Part shown: piece after piece, positions 1 to 6,066 of the stretch
How the letters are laid out: the number at the start of each line of letters is the position of its first letter
Position numbering within the stretch: the first letter of the stretch is position 1
DNA from: Holdemanella sp.
GTDB lineage: Bacteria; Bacillota_I; Bacilli_A; Erysipelotrichales; Erysipelotrichaceae
Assembly: GCA_021442845.1 (NCBI GenBank)
Contig: JABUSD010000235.1
Span: forward strand, 1 to 13,103
Reading direction: 5' to 3'
Length of the DNA: 13,103 bases
The notes under the pieces: model-generated
Told to the model about the DNA's origin: nothing
Databases searched by the model: none
Seen by the model: the letters and a program-made list of their open reading frames with translations, nothing else
Made by a program: the position numbers and the translations under genes

Positions 1-1
1 G

Positions 2-112
2 GACTGGTGCTTCCCTGCGGTGCCGCAGGAAGATGGTGCAGCTGCTGAAATCGGGGACCTGTTTCTTATAAAAGATGCTCTTTTGTCTCGTACATACCGG
101 GTACCGGCATAA
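2..112 (+). CDS. C-terminal tail of an unidentified protein (partial)
   Basis: An open frame enters from the left edge and ends at TAA 110-112, giving 36 residues that finish ...LLSRTYRVPA. The other two forward frames stop earlier (46-48 and 67-69). The stretch is G+C-rich, like the downstream part of the neighbouring trpB2 and unlike the rest of the window. I do not recognise the family, and 36 residues are too few for a domain call. A hairpin follows at 169-216, as expected for a gene ending here. It could be a chance open frame. Confidence 0.3.
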   Translation, partial: DWCFPAVPQEDGAAAEIGDLFLIKDALLSRTYRVPA

Positions 113-168
113 GTGTAAGAGACTGTCTTCCGATCAGGGTATTTATTTCATATATATCAAATTAACAG

Positions 169-216
169 AAGCTGCATGCAGATGTCCAACTTATGTTGTC
201 AAACTGCATGCAGCTT
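169..216. terminator. 13-bp inverted repeat, probable bidirectional terminator
   Basis: AAGCTGCATGCAG (169-181) is perfectly repeated in inverse at 204-216 around a 22-nt loop, followed on the plus strand by TTATTTTAT. It lies between the tail of the left-edge frame and the stop codon of minus-strand trpB2 (268-270), so it could end transcripts from both sides. The T-tract is interrupted and weak on both strands. Confidence 0.5.
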
Positions 217-267
217 ATTTTATGCTTTCTGTATTATCTTTTCAAACGGGAACTGCTGTCCTTATGA

Positions 268-1644
268 TTATCTGTTCACCTTAGGAAGTCTGTCAAATCC
301 CTTCTGAAGTTCTTCGTCTGTAGGAACATAATCTGTAATAGTGCCGTTGTTGTACTGTTCATATCCCATGAGATCGAAGTATCCTGTGCCGGTAAGACCG
401 AAGAGGATATTCTTTTCTTCGCCTGTTTCCCTGCATCTGAGGGCTTCATCTATGGCAGCTTTTATTGCATGTGAGCTTTCGGGTGCAGGAAGTATGCCTT
501 CAACCTTTGCGAATTCTACTGCTGCTTCAAAAATCTCAGACTGAACATAGGATTTTGCTCTCATGAAACCGTCATCATAAAGCTGTGAAAGGGTCGGGCT
601 CATACCATGGAACCTGAGTCCTCCGGCATGATGTGATGACGGCATGAAGCTGCTGCCTAATGTGTACATCTTTGCAAGAGGACATATCATTCCCGTGTCA
701 CAGAAGTCATACGCAAATTTACCTCTTGTGAAGCTCGGGCAGGATGCAGGCTCTACTGCAACTATATCATAGTCAGCCTCTCCTCTTAATTTTTCACCCA
801 TGAAAGGTGCTATAAGACCTCCCAGGTTAGATCCGCCGCCGGCGCATCCTATTACCGTATCGAATTTGATGCCGTATTTGTCAGCTGCAGCCTTTGCCTC
901 CAGACCGATGATAGACTGATGGAGCATTACCTGGTTGAGAACTGATCCCAGCACATATCTGTAGCCCTCAGTCTGTGTTGCCACTTCTACTGCTTCTGAT
1001 ATTGCACATCCCAGAGATCCGCCGGTGCCCGGGAATCTTTCCAGCATGTCCCTGCCTACCTTTGTTGTTTCAGAAGGTGATGCCGTAACATTTGCGCCGT
1101 AAGTTCTCATGACTTCACGTCTGAAAGGCTTCAGTTCATAGCTGTTCTTTACCATGAACACCTTGCAGTCCAGGTTCAGGTATGCACATGCCATTGAAAG
1201 GGCTGTTCCCCACTGGCCTGCTCCTGTTTCTGTAGTTACACCCTTAAGGCCCTGCTTCTTTGCATAATATGCCTGGGCAATGGCTGAATTTAACTTATGC
1301 GATCCACTTGTGTTATTTCCTTCAAACTTATAATAGATCTTGGCTGGTGTCTGCAATTTTTCTTCCAGACAATAAGCTCTTACAAGTGGAGATGGTCTAT
1401 ACATCTTATAGAAATCATGGATTTCCTTTGGAATGTCGATATAGGCTGTTGTATCATCCAATTCCTGTTCAACTAATTCATCGCAGAAAATCTGTGATAA
1501 TTCTGCTTTTGTTAATGGCTGTAATGTTTCTGGATTTAATAATGGAGCTGGTTTATTTGTCATGTCAGCACGTACGTTATACCATTGTTTAGGCATTTCA
1601 CTTTCTTCTAGATAGATTTTGTACGGTATTACTTGTTCTTTCAT
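268..1644 (-). CDS. trpB: TrpB2-type tryptophan synthase beta chain-like PLP enzyme
   Basis: This is a 458-aa pyridoxal-phosphate enzyme of the TrpB2 branch, expected to condense indole (or a related nucleophile) with serine in the cytoplasm. The start at 1644 is chosen because AAAGGAGG lies 8-9 nt upstream; a longer in-frame extension to 1704 lacks such a site. Visible motifs are the PLP lysine in SGSHKLN (K117), the catalytic acid in TETGAGQWG (E139) and the phosphate-binding GGGSN (269-273). The long N-terminal extension and the R-x-SPL segment (about 83-87) fit TrpB2 rather than TrpB1. No trpA or other trp gene is beside it, so it may be a stand-alone indole-salvage enzyme. It diverges from a LysR regulator, its likely controller. 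Base composition changes inside the gene near 1200-1300: codons for roughly the first 125 residues are A+T-rich, the remainder is near 50% G+C. Confidence 0.9.
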   Translation of the reverse strand: MKEQVIPYKIYLEESEMPKQWYNVRADMTNKPAPLLNPETLQPLTKAELSQIFCDELVEQELDDTTAYIDIPKEIHDFYKMYRPSPLVRAYCLEEKLQTPAKIYYKFEGNNTSGSHKLNSAIAQAYYAKKQGLKGVTTETGAGQWGTALSMACAYLNLDCKVFMVKNSYELKPFRREVMRTYGANVTASPSETTKVGRDMLERFPGTGGSLGCAISEAVEVATQTEGYRYVLGSVLNQVMLHQSIIGLEAKAAADKYGIKFDTVIGCAGGGSNLGGLIAPFMGEKLRGEADYDIVAVEPASCPSFTRGKFAYDFCDTGMICPLAKMYTLGSSFMPSSHHAGGLRFHGMSPTLSQLYDDGFMRAKSYVQSEIFEAAVEFAKVEGILPAPESSHAIKAAIDEALRCRETGEEKNILFGLTGTGYFDLMGYEQYNNGTITDYVPTDEELQKGFDRLPKVNR

Positions 1645-1657
1645 AACTTTGTCCTCC

Positions 1658-1680
1658 TTTAATAACCTGTAATTATTAAA
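1658..1680. promoter_or_regulatory. Candidate operator: perfect 8-bp inverted repeat
   Basis: TTTAATAA (1658-1665), 7 nt, then TTATTAAA (1673-1680) form a perfect inverted repeat just downstream of the predicted trpB2 transcription start. A related palindrome, TTATTAATAA, sits at 1719-1728 at the predicted lysR start. Their placement in a LysR-divergent spacer suggests binding sites for the LysR protein. This is inference; A+T-rich palindromes also arise by chance. Confidence 0.4.
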
Positions 1681-1684
1681 ACAC

Positions 1685-1713
1685 TTGAAAATATAAAAAT
1701 CCAATGATAAAAT
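1685..1713 (+). promoter_or_regulatory. Promoter of the LysR regulator gene
   Basis: The -35 is TTGAAA (1685-1690), the spacer is 17 nt and the -10 is TAAAAT (1708-1713), preceded by TG-n (extended -10). Transcription would start near 1720, about 34 nt before the ATG at 1754. Confidence 0.6.
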
Positions 1714-1718
1714 GCGAA
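1690..1718 (-). promoter_or_regulatory. Candidate trpB2 promoter
   Basis: Reading the minus strand, TTCGCA (1718-1713), 17 nt and TATATT (1695-1690) form a plausible sigma-A promoter with a start near 1683. It occupies almost the same bases as the lysR promoter on the other strand, so the two polymerases would compete. A weaker alternative is TTGGAT with TTTAAT. Confidence 0.4.
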
Positions 1719-1753
1719 TTATTAATAAGAAAAAGTTATTACCGAGGATAATT

Positions 1754-2653
1754 ATGAACTTAAATCAATTGGAATATTTTATTAGTGTAGCAGAAACGCT
1801 CAGTTTTACCAAAGCAGCCCAGCGCTGTTATATTTCCCAGACAGCCATGACCCAGCAGATTAAAGCTCTGGAAAGTACAGTAGGGGTTCCTCTATTAATT
1901 AGAGATAAGCATCATGTGGAATTGACAAATGCTGGAAAGACATTTCTAAAGGAAGCAAGAGTGATTATTGATCGTTGCCAAAAGGCATTAAAGCTGGCAA
2001 GGACAAGTGCATCCGGTATTGAAGGAAAGATTACGATTGGCTTTATCAGTGGATATGGACAATCTGAATTTATCGATGTAGTCCAGGCCTTTCATAGATT
2101 GTATCCTAATATTCAGATATCATTAGTAAAAGGGAATATGAGCATCTTATTTGAAAAGATGGAAAAAGGAGAATGTGATGTCATCTTTACTATCAGTCCA
2201 TATCGCCAGATCTATAATGAATATGAACATGTATATCTGCATACCTATCCATTATTGGTTGCCCTAAGTGCATCCAATCCATTGTCTTCAAAAAAGGATC
2301 TAATCTATTCCCAGCTGGAAAATGAAGATTTCATCATCATGCAGCCTTATCGAAGAGCGAAGGATGAAGCAGAAGAATCCATGTTGATTTATGATCGAGG
2401 AGGCTTCTTTCCAAATATTGTATCCATGGAAGGTGATCCAGAAGTATTATTGACAATGATATCCATTGGATTAGGAATCAGCATTCTTCCAGAATATGTC
2501 ATCCGTCTATCCCAGAAAAATCCAAATCTTGCCTTTCTTCCTTTGTTAAGAGAAGATGGAACAAAGGAAACAATGGATGTAGAACTCAGTTATCCTAAAG
2601 ATAACTACAATCCAGCCATTGATCATCTTCTTGAAATCATTAAGAACAAGTAA
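1754..2653 (+). CDS. LysR-type transcriptional regulator
   Basis: This 299-aa protein has the standard LysR length and layout. An N-terminal winged helix-turn-helix covers about residues 1-60, with the signature LSFTKAAQRCYISQTAMTQQIKALE segment near 16-40, then a linker helix and a periplasmic-binding-like effector domain (about 90-295). The ATG at 1754 starts the family-typical MNLNQLEYF; the upstream in-frame ATG at 1712 lies inside the -10 region and is unlikely. Its ribosome site (GAGG) is weak. It diverges from trpB2 with 109 bp between start codons, the classic arrangement for a LysR protein controlling its neighbour and itself. The inducer is unknown; an indole or amino-acid signal would fit the neighbour, but that is inference. 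Confidence 0.93.
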   Translation: MNLNQLEYFISVAETLSFTKAAQRCYISQTAMTQQIKALESTVGVPLLIRDKHHVELTNAGKTFLKEARVIIDRCQKALKLARTSASGIEGKITIGFISGYGQSEFIDVVQAFHRLYPNIQISLVKGNMSILFEKMEKGECDVIFTISPYRQIYNEYEHVYLHTYPLLVALSASNPLSSKKDLIYSQLENEDFIIMQPYRRAKDEAEESMLIYDRGGFFPNIVSMEGDPEVLLTMISIGLGISILPEYVIRLSQKNPNLAFLPLLREDGTKETMDVELSYPKDNYNPAIDHLLEIIKNK

Positions 2654-2722
2654 AAAAAGTACCAATGTCATTAAGTTAATAATGATAAGAACCACTCAAT
2701 CTGTATAAAGACCGGGTGATTC

Positions 2723-2728
2723 TATTAT
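2723..2728 (+). promoter_or_regulatory. Candidate -10 for a leaderless transcript
   Basis: TATTAT lies exactly 6 nt before the ATG at 2735, and there is no ribosome binding site, so transcription could begin at the start codon. TGC-TATGAT (2731-2739) is a competing extended -10 that overlaps the ATG and would favour a downstream start. Confidence 0.35.
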
Positions 2729-2734
2729 TTTGCT

Positions 2735-3415
2735 ATGATAAAAATTGTAGATAACACTCTTAATAGTGGCTATCATGCATTGACTCAAGATATTCCTTTA
2801 TCCGTTTTAAAAAAGATGCGAGATGGTGGCAAGATTTCTATGAGTGATTATAACAAATTAAGGAAAGGAAAAATAATGATGGATATTGCCAGTTTTGGAA
2901 ACGTTGAATCATTTGCGATAGAATGTAAAATGTTTAAGGCTGAACATGAAACGGAAATGGCTATGTATATGAATGGGAAGAATATTTTAGCTTTTAAGCG
3001 AGGCGGAGAGGTTTTGACTACTAGATGGAATCTTGATGATATTGCAGAATGGATGAGAAGATTTCTGAATAATATGAGGGAAGATCCCTATCCGGTTAAG
3101 TGTAGTGGGGCGTATGCTGCCATTAAAGATATTGAAGCAAGAGATTTTGATTCAGATGACGATGGCGAGTTCGATGCTTATTACGATAAACTGGATAAAT
3201 GGAATGAATCCCATAGATGGCACCTAGCTTCGAATGGAGCAATTCTTGCAGATGTTTATTTCCAGTTATGTGGAGATGAGGTTGAAATTTCATGGAATAA
3301 TCAGGATGCAGAAGTAAGCTTTATAGAGGTTCTTGGAGGGACGTCTGTTTCAAAGGATGTGTTCACGTCAGTTGTAGATGATTTTCTAAAATTTTATGCA
3401 GAGTATTGGTTTTAA
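2735..3415 (+). CDS. Hypothetical protein, immunity-protein-like
   Basis: The 226-aa protein is acidic and has no signal peptide or membrane segment. I do not recognise its family with confidence. The C-terminal half contains an aromatic, acidic pattern (DVYFQLCGDEVEISW near 193-207, then a DDFLKFYAEYWF end) of the kind seen in small immunity or DUF proteins; this is an impression, not a match. The start is uncertain. ATG 2735 has no ribosome site, whereas M48 (2876) is preceded by AGGAAAGG at good spacing and would give 179 aa. Residues 1-47 (ending SDYNKLRKGK) may be a genuine N-terminus or a leftover tail of a lost upstream gene. It is followed by a terminator at 3473-3510. It lies alone between a regulator and amt, with no toxin gene visible. 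Confidence 0.6.
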   Translation: MIKIVDNTLNSGYHALTQDIPLSVLKKMRDGGKISMSDYNKLRKGKIMMDIASFGNVESFAIECKMFKAEHETEMAMYMNGKNILAFKRGGEVLTTRWNLDDIAEWMRRFLNNMREDPYPVKCSGAYAAIKDIEARDFDSDDDGEFDAYYDKLDKWNESHRWHLASNGAILADVYFQLCGDEVEISWNNQDAEVSFIEVLGGTSVSKDVFTSVVDDFLKFYAEYWF

Positions 3416-3432
3416 CACAACTACAAAAAAAG

Positions 3433-3461
3433 TTGACTAAAATGCTAAAAAATGGTATACC
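3433..3461 (+). promoter_or_regulatory. Strong promoter upstream of amt
   Basis: TTGACT (3433-3438), 17 nt and TATACC (3456-3461) with TG-n before the -10 form a near-consensus promoter. The start would be near 3468, only a few bases before the first terminator hairpin. A second possible -10, TATAAT (3513-3518), lies after that hairpin but has only a poor -35 (TTTCCA). Confidence 0.5.
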
Positions 3462-3464
3462 ATT
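3451..3464. promoter_or_regulatory. 14-bp perfect palindrome over the -10, candidate operator
   Basis: AATGGTATACCATT is a perfect palindrome that covers the -10 of the strong promoter upstream of amt. A TGGT-n2-ACCA core resembles operators of GntR/FadR-family repressors. A protein bound here would block the promoter. The cognate regulator is not in the window. Confidence 0.45.
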
Positions 3465-3472
3465 GACAAGGC

Positions 3473-3510
3473 AAAGGCGTCTTGGATTTTTCCAGGACGT
3501 CTTTTTATTT
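3473..3510 (+). terminator. Rho-independent terminator T1
   Basis: A stem of about 13 bp pairs AAAGGCGTCTTGG with CCAGGACGTCTTT (one G-T within the stem, one lower down) around a 6-nt ATTTTT loop, followed by TTTTTATTTT. It can end the hypothetical gene at 2735-3415, but it also lies immediately downstream of the predicted start of the strong promoter. Its arms resemble those of the terminator after gpmI. Confidence 0.8.
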
Positions 3511-3552
3511 TCTATAATCCTAGGTACAGAAAGTATCTGCCGAAATGTTTAT

Positions 3553-3595
3553 AACGCAATGGGGCGTGAACTACACATCTCATTGCGTTTTTTTT
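3553..3595 (+). terminator. Leader terminator T2 abutting the amt ribosome site
   Basis: AACGCAATG (3553-3561) pairs perfectly with CATTGCGTT (3581-3589) around a 19-nt loop, followed by eight T residues (3588-3595). The amt ribosome site AGGAGGG begins at the very next base. An intrinsic terminator in this place implies transcription attenuation of amt. Confidence 0.75.
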
Positions 3596-3609
3596 AGGAG
3601 GGATTATAT

Positions 3610-5283
3610 ATGAGCGTTACGATTGTGTGGTTTTTAATGGGAACTGCCTTGGTATTTTTTATGCAGGCAGGATTTGCGATGGTAGAAGCCGGTTTCACAA
3701 GAGCCAAGAATACTGGTAATATCATCATGAAAAACCTGATGGATTTCTGCATCGGAACCATTACCTTTATCCTAATTGGATTCGGTCTATTATTAGGAGA
3801 GGATTTTATTGGTTTGATTGGAAAACCAGGATTTGATGTATTCACGAATTATGCGAACTTTGATTTTTCAAACTTTGTGTTCAATTTAATGTTCTGTGCA
3901 ACAACGGCAACCATTGTTTCAGGAGCCATGGCAGAACGAACAAAATTCTTATCGTATTGTGTATATTCGGCTGTTATCAGTGCATTGATTTATCCGATAG
4001 AAGCACACTGGATCTGGGGAGGTGGATGGTTATCTACCCTTGGATTCCATGATTTTGCTGGTTCCTGTGCTATCCACATGGTAGGAGGAATTTCAGCTCT
4101 GGTCGGAGCGAAGATATTAGGACCAAGAATTGGCAAGTTTGAAAGAGATGATAGTGGAAAAGTGATTAAAGTCAATGCTTTTCCTGGGCACAATCTTACA
4201 ATTGGAGCTTTAGGTGTTTTCATTTTATGGTTTGCATGGTATGGATTTAATGGGGCAGCCGCAACAAGTGATAACCAGTTGGCTTCCATCTATTTAACCA
4301 CAACGGTATCGGCAGCCATTGCGACATTTGTCTGCATGGTATTCACATGGTTAAAATATGGAAAACCAGATGTTTCCATGTGTTTGAATGCTTCTTTGGC
4401 AGGATTGGTTGCGATTACCGCATCATGTGATGTCACGGATGTTGTTGGAGCTCTTATCATTGGATCGGTAGCGGGTGTATTGGTTGTGTTTGGAGTTTGG
4501 CTGCTTGATCATGTCCTTTATGTTGATGATCCAGTTGGTGCGGTTGCGGTTCATTGCTTCAATGGTATATGGGGAACCATTGCGGTTGGACTATTTGCGA
4601 CAACAAAAGCACCCGAAAGTACAATTAACGGATTGTTCTATGGCGGTGGCATGAAGCTATTAAGCACGCAGCTGATTGGACTTCTAGCCGTTGCATCCTA
4701 TACAGTTATTATGATGATTCTTGTGTTCTACATAATTAAAAAGACAATTGGCCTTCGTGTCACAAGAGAAGAGGAAGTATTAGGACTGGATGCGACAGAA
4801 CATGGTCTAGCTTCAGCTTATGCAGACTTTGTTTCCTTTGTACCGGAAGTTATGACATCATCTCATGATAATCATGTTATTGAATCGGAAAACCATAGTG
4901 AACTAGAAATTTCCAATACAGATCGAGTGAAGATGACTAAGATTGATATCATTTGTAAAATGGATAAATATGAGGCATTACGAAGAGCTCTTGCCAAGAT
5001 TGGTGTAAAAGGAATCACGGTATCCAATATCATGGGTGGAGGAAAAGGTGCTGTACGCTACTATCGTGGTGTTGCGATTGAATCACAGCTATCACCTCGT
5101 ATGAAAATTGAAGTCATCGTAAGCAAAGTTCCAGTTGAACTTGTAATTGAAACGGCTCGAAAGACATTATATACCGGAAAAGTCGGAGATGGTAAAATCT
5201 TTGTATATGATGTTGAAGACGTTGTTCGTGTTCGAACAGGTGAAAGAGGATATGACGCTCTTCAGGATGAAAGGGATAAATAA
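3610..5283 (+). CDS. amt: Ammonium transporter with fused C-terminal P-II domain
   Basis: This 557-aa fusion joins an Amt channel (about 1-400) to a complete GlnB/GlnK domain (about 443-553). The Amt part shows MQAGFAMVEAGF at 18-29, FNG and GIWG segments and the twin pore histidines (H156 in SCAIHMVGG, H315 in VAVHCFNG), with about 11 membrane helices. The P-II part resembles Bacillus NrgB: GITVSNIMGGGKG, a T-loop tyrosine in RYYRG (Y485, aligned with the modified tyrosine of GlnB) and the signature TGKVGDGKIFVYDVEDVVRVRTG at 522-544. A polar, acidic linker (about 405-441) separates them. Normally P-II is a separate protein that plugs Amt in response to ATP/ADP and 2-oxoglutarate; here each transporter trimer would carry its own. 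The ATG is set by AGGAGGG 7 nt upstream. A two-terminator leader suggests attenuation. Confidence 0.95.
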   Translation: MSVTIVWFLMGTALVFFMQAGFAMVEAGFTRAKNTGNIIMKNLMDFCIGTITFILIGFGLLLGEDFIGLIGKPGFDVFTNYANFDFSNFVFNLMFCATTATIVSGAMAERTKFLSYCVYSAVISALIYPIEAHWIWGGGWLSTLGFHDFAGSCAIHMVGGISALVGAKILGPRIGKFERDDSGKVIKVNAFPGHNLTIGALGVFILWFAWYGFNGAAATSDNQLASIYLTTTVSAAIATFVCMVFTWLKYGKPDVSMCLNASLAGLVAITASCDVTDVVGALIIGSVAGVLVVFGVWLLDHVLYVDDPVGAVAVHCFNGIWGTIAVGLFATTKAPESTINGLFYGGGMKLLSTQLIGLLAVASYTVIMMILVFYIIKKTIGLRVTREEEVLGLDATEHGLASAYADFVSFVPEVMTSSHDNHVIESENHSELEISNTDRVKMTKIDIICKMDKYEALRRALAKIGVKGITVSNIMGGGKGAVRYYRGVAIESQLSPRMKIEVIVSKVPVELVIETARKTLYTGKVGDGKIFVYDVEDVVRVRTGERGYDALQDERDK

Positions 5284-5310
5284 AAAAGTGGAAGCAATTC
5301 CACTTTTTTA
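5281..5310. terminator. Bidirectional terminator between amt and thrH
   Basis: TAAAAAAGTGGAA pairs perfectly with TTCCACTTTTTTA around a GCAA loop. It is symmetric, overlaps the stop codons of both convergent genes (5281-5283 plus, 5308-5310 minus) and provides a T-tract in each direction. Confidence 0.9.
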
Positions 5311-5913
5311 TAAAACTTTTTTGATTGCCTCCATTAATTCTGCATAATTTTCAAATGCAGGATACTGAGGGAAGTCTTTTTTAATCTGTTCAGTTGTCTT
5401 GAATAGGAAACCCGCTTTGGATGCCTGAATCATTCCAATATCATTAAAGCTATCCCCAGCGGCAATCGTATTAAATCCACATGACTGTAATGCCTTTACC
5501 GTTGTCAGTTTTGAATTCTTACAGCGCATCACATGCCCTGTAATTGTTCCATCTTCACTTACTTCCAATGAATTACAGAATAAAGTTGGCCATCCTAATT
5601 TTTTCATCAGTGGTTTGGCAAATTCTGTAAATGTATCACTTAAAATCACAACCTGTGTCATCTCTTTTAATTCATCCAGGAATTCTTTGGCTCCATCCAT
5701 TGGATCAATGGTTGCGATGACATTCTGTACATCCTGTAATTTAAGATTGTTCTCTTTTAAGATGTTTAAACGGTAAGCCATTAATTTATCATAATCTGGC
5801 TCATCTCTTGTTGTTCTTTTTAAAGCTTCAATTCCAGTTACATTGGCAAATGTAATCCAGATTTCAGGAACAAGGACACCTTCCAAGTCTAAACATACAA
5901 CATTCATACCCAT
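5308..5913 (-). CDS. thrH: ThrH-type HAD phosphatase (phosphoserine phosphatase / homoserine phosphotransferase)
   Basis: This 201-aa HAD-superfamily enzyme closely matches the ThrH pattern known from Pseudomonas: CLDLEGVLVPEIWI at 7-20, TTRDEPDY near 34-41, VVILSDTF at 88-95 and AAGDSFND at 151-158. Motif I is D9-x-E11-GV, motif II is S92, motif IV is D154 and D158, and the motif III lysine lies in the NSKLTTVK segment (133-140). ThrH dephosphorylates phosphoserine and can transfer the phosphate to homoserine, linking serine and threonine synthesis in the cytoplasm; which activity dominates here cannot be read from sequence. The length is normal for ThrH. The start is supported by AAAGGAG 9 nt upstream. 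It converges with amt and diverges from pncB, each with its own promoter. Confidence 0.88.
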   Translation of the reverse strand: MGMNVVCLDLEGVLVPEIWITFANVTGIEALKRTTRDEPDYDKLMAYRLNILKENNLKLQDVQNVIATIDPMDGAKEFLDELKEMTQVVILSDTFTEFAKPLMKKLGWPTLFCNSLEVSEDGTITGHVMRCKNSKLTTVKALQSCGFNTIAAGDSFNDIGMIQASKAGFLFKTTEQIKKDFPQYPAFENYAELMEAIKKVL

Positions 5914-5944
5914 AAAAATGTTCTCCTTTACGTATACGAATACT

Positions 5945-5953
5945 ACTATAACA
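5945..5953 (-). promoter_or_regulatory. Candidate extended -10 promoter of thrH
   Basis: On the minus strand TGT-TATAGT is an extended -10, and there is no good -35. The predicted start falls near 5938, on the palindrome CGTATACG (5931-5938), which could be an operator. Confidence 0.4.
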
Positions 5954-6012
5954 GAATTAAAGTAAAAAGTGTATATGATATATGAATAATTGTATACATT
6001 GTATTAACAATA

Positions 6013-6041
6013 TTGATATAATTCTAGATAAAGACTATAAT
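6013..6041 (+). promoter_or_regulatory. Promoter of pncB
   Basis: TTGATA (6013-6018), a 17-nt spacer and TATAAT (6036-6041) are close to the sigma-A consensus, with a start near 6048 and a leader of about 19 nt. An overlapping extended -10, TGA-TATAAT (6014-6022), could be a second promoter. An ATTGT-n4-ACAAT repeat (5998-6011) just upstream may be regulatory. Confidence 0.65.
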
Positions 6042-6066
6042 GCATAATAGACAAGGGAGAAATAGT

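Noticed and set aside
75..284. 69-codon forward frame at the left edge
   Set aside because: It crosses the inverted repeat at 169-216 and the trpB2 stop, has no convincing ribosome site and a composition unlike a gene.
3406..3597. 63-codon frame between the hypothetical gene and amt
   Set aside because: It spans the promoter and both terminators, ends in the T-tract, has no ribosome site and its product resembles nothing.
3468..3602. ANTAR-type antitermination target in the amt leader
   Set aside because: Two hairpins precede the gene, but neither has the expected hexanucleotide loop with A at position 1 and G at position 4; T1 has ATTTTT and T2 a 19-nt loop.
3545..3613. 22-codon leader-peptide frame overlapping the amt start as ATGA
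   Set aside because: There is no ribosome site before its ATG, it runs through the terminator arms and T-tract, and it shows no run of regulatory codons. The overlap is probably accidental.
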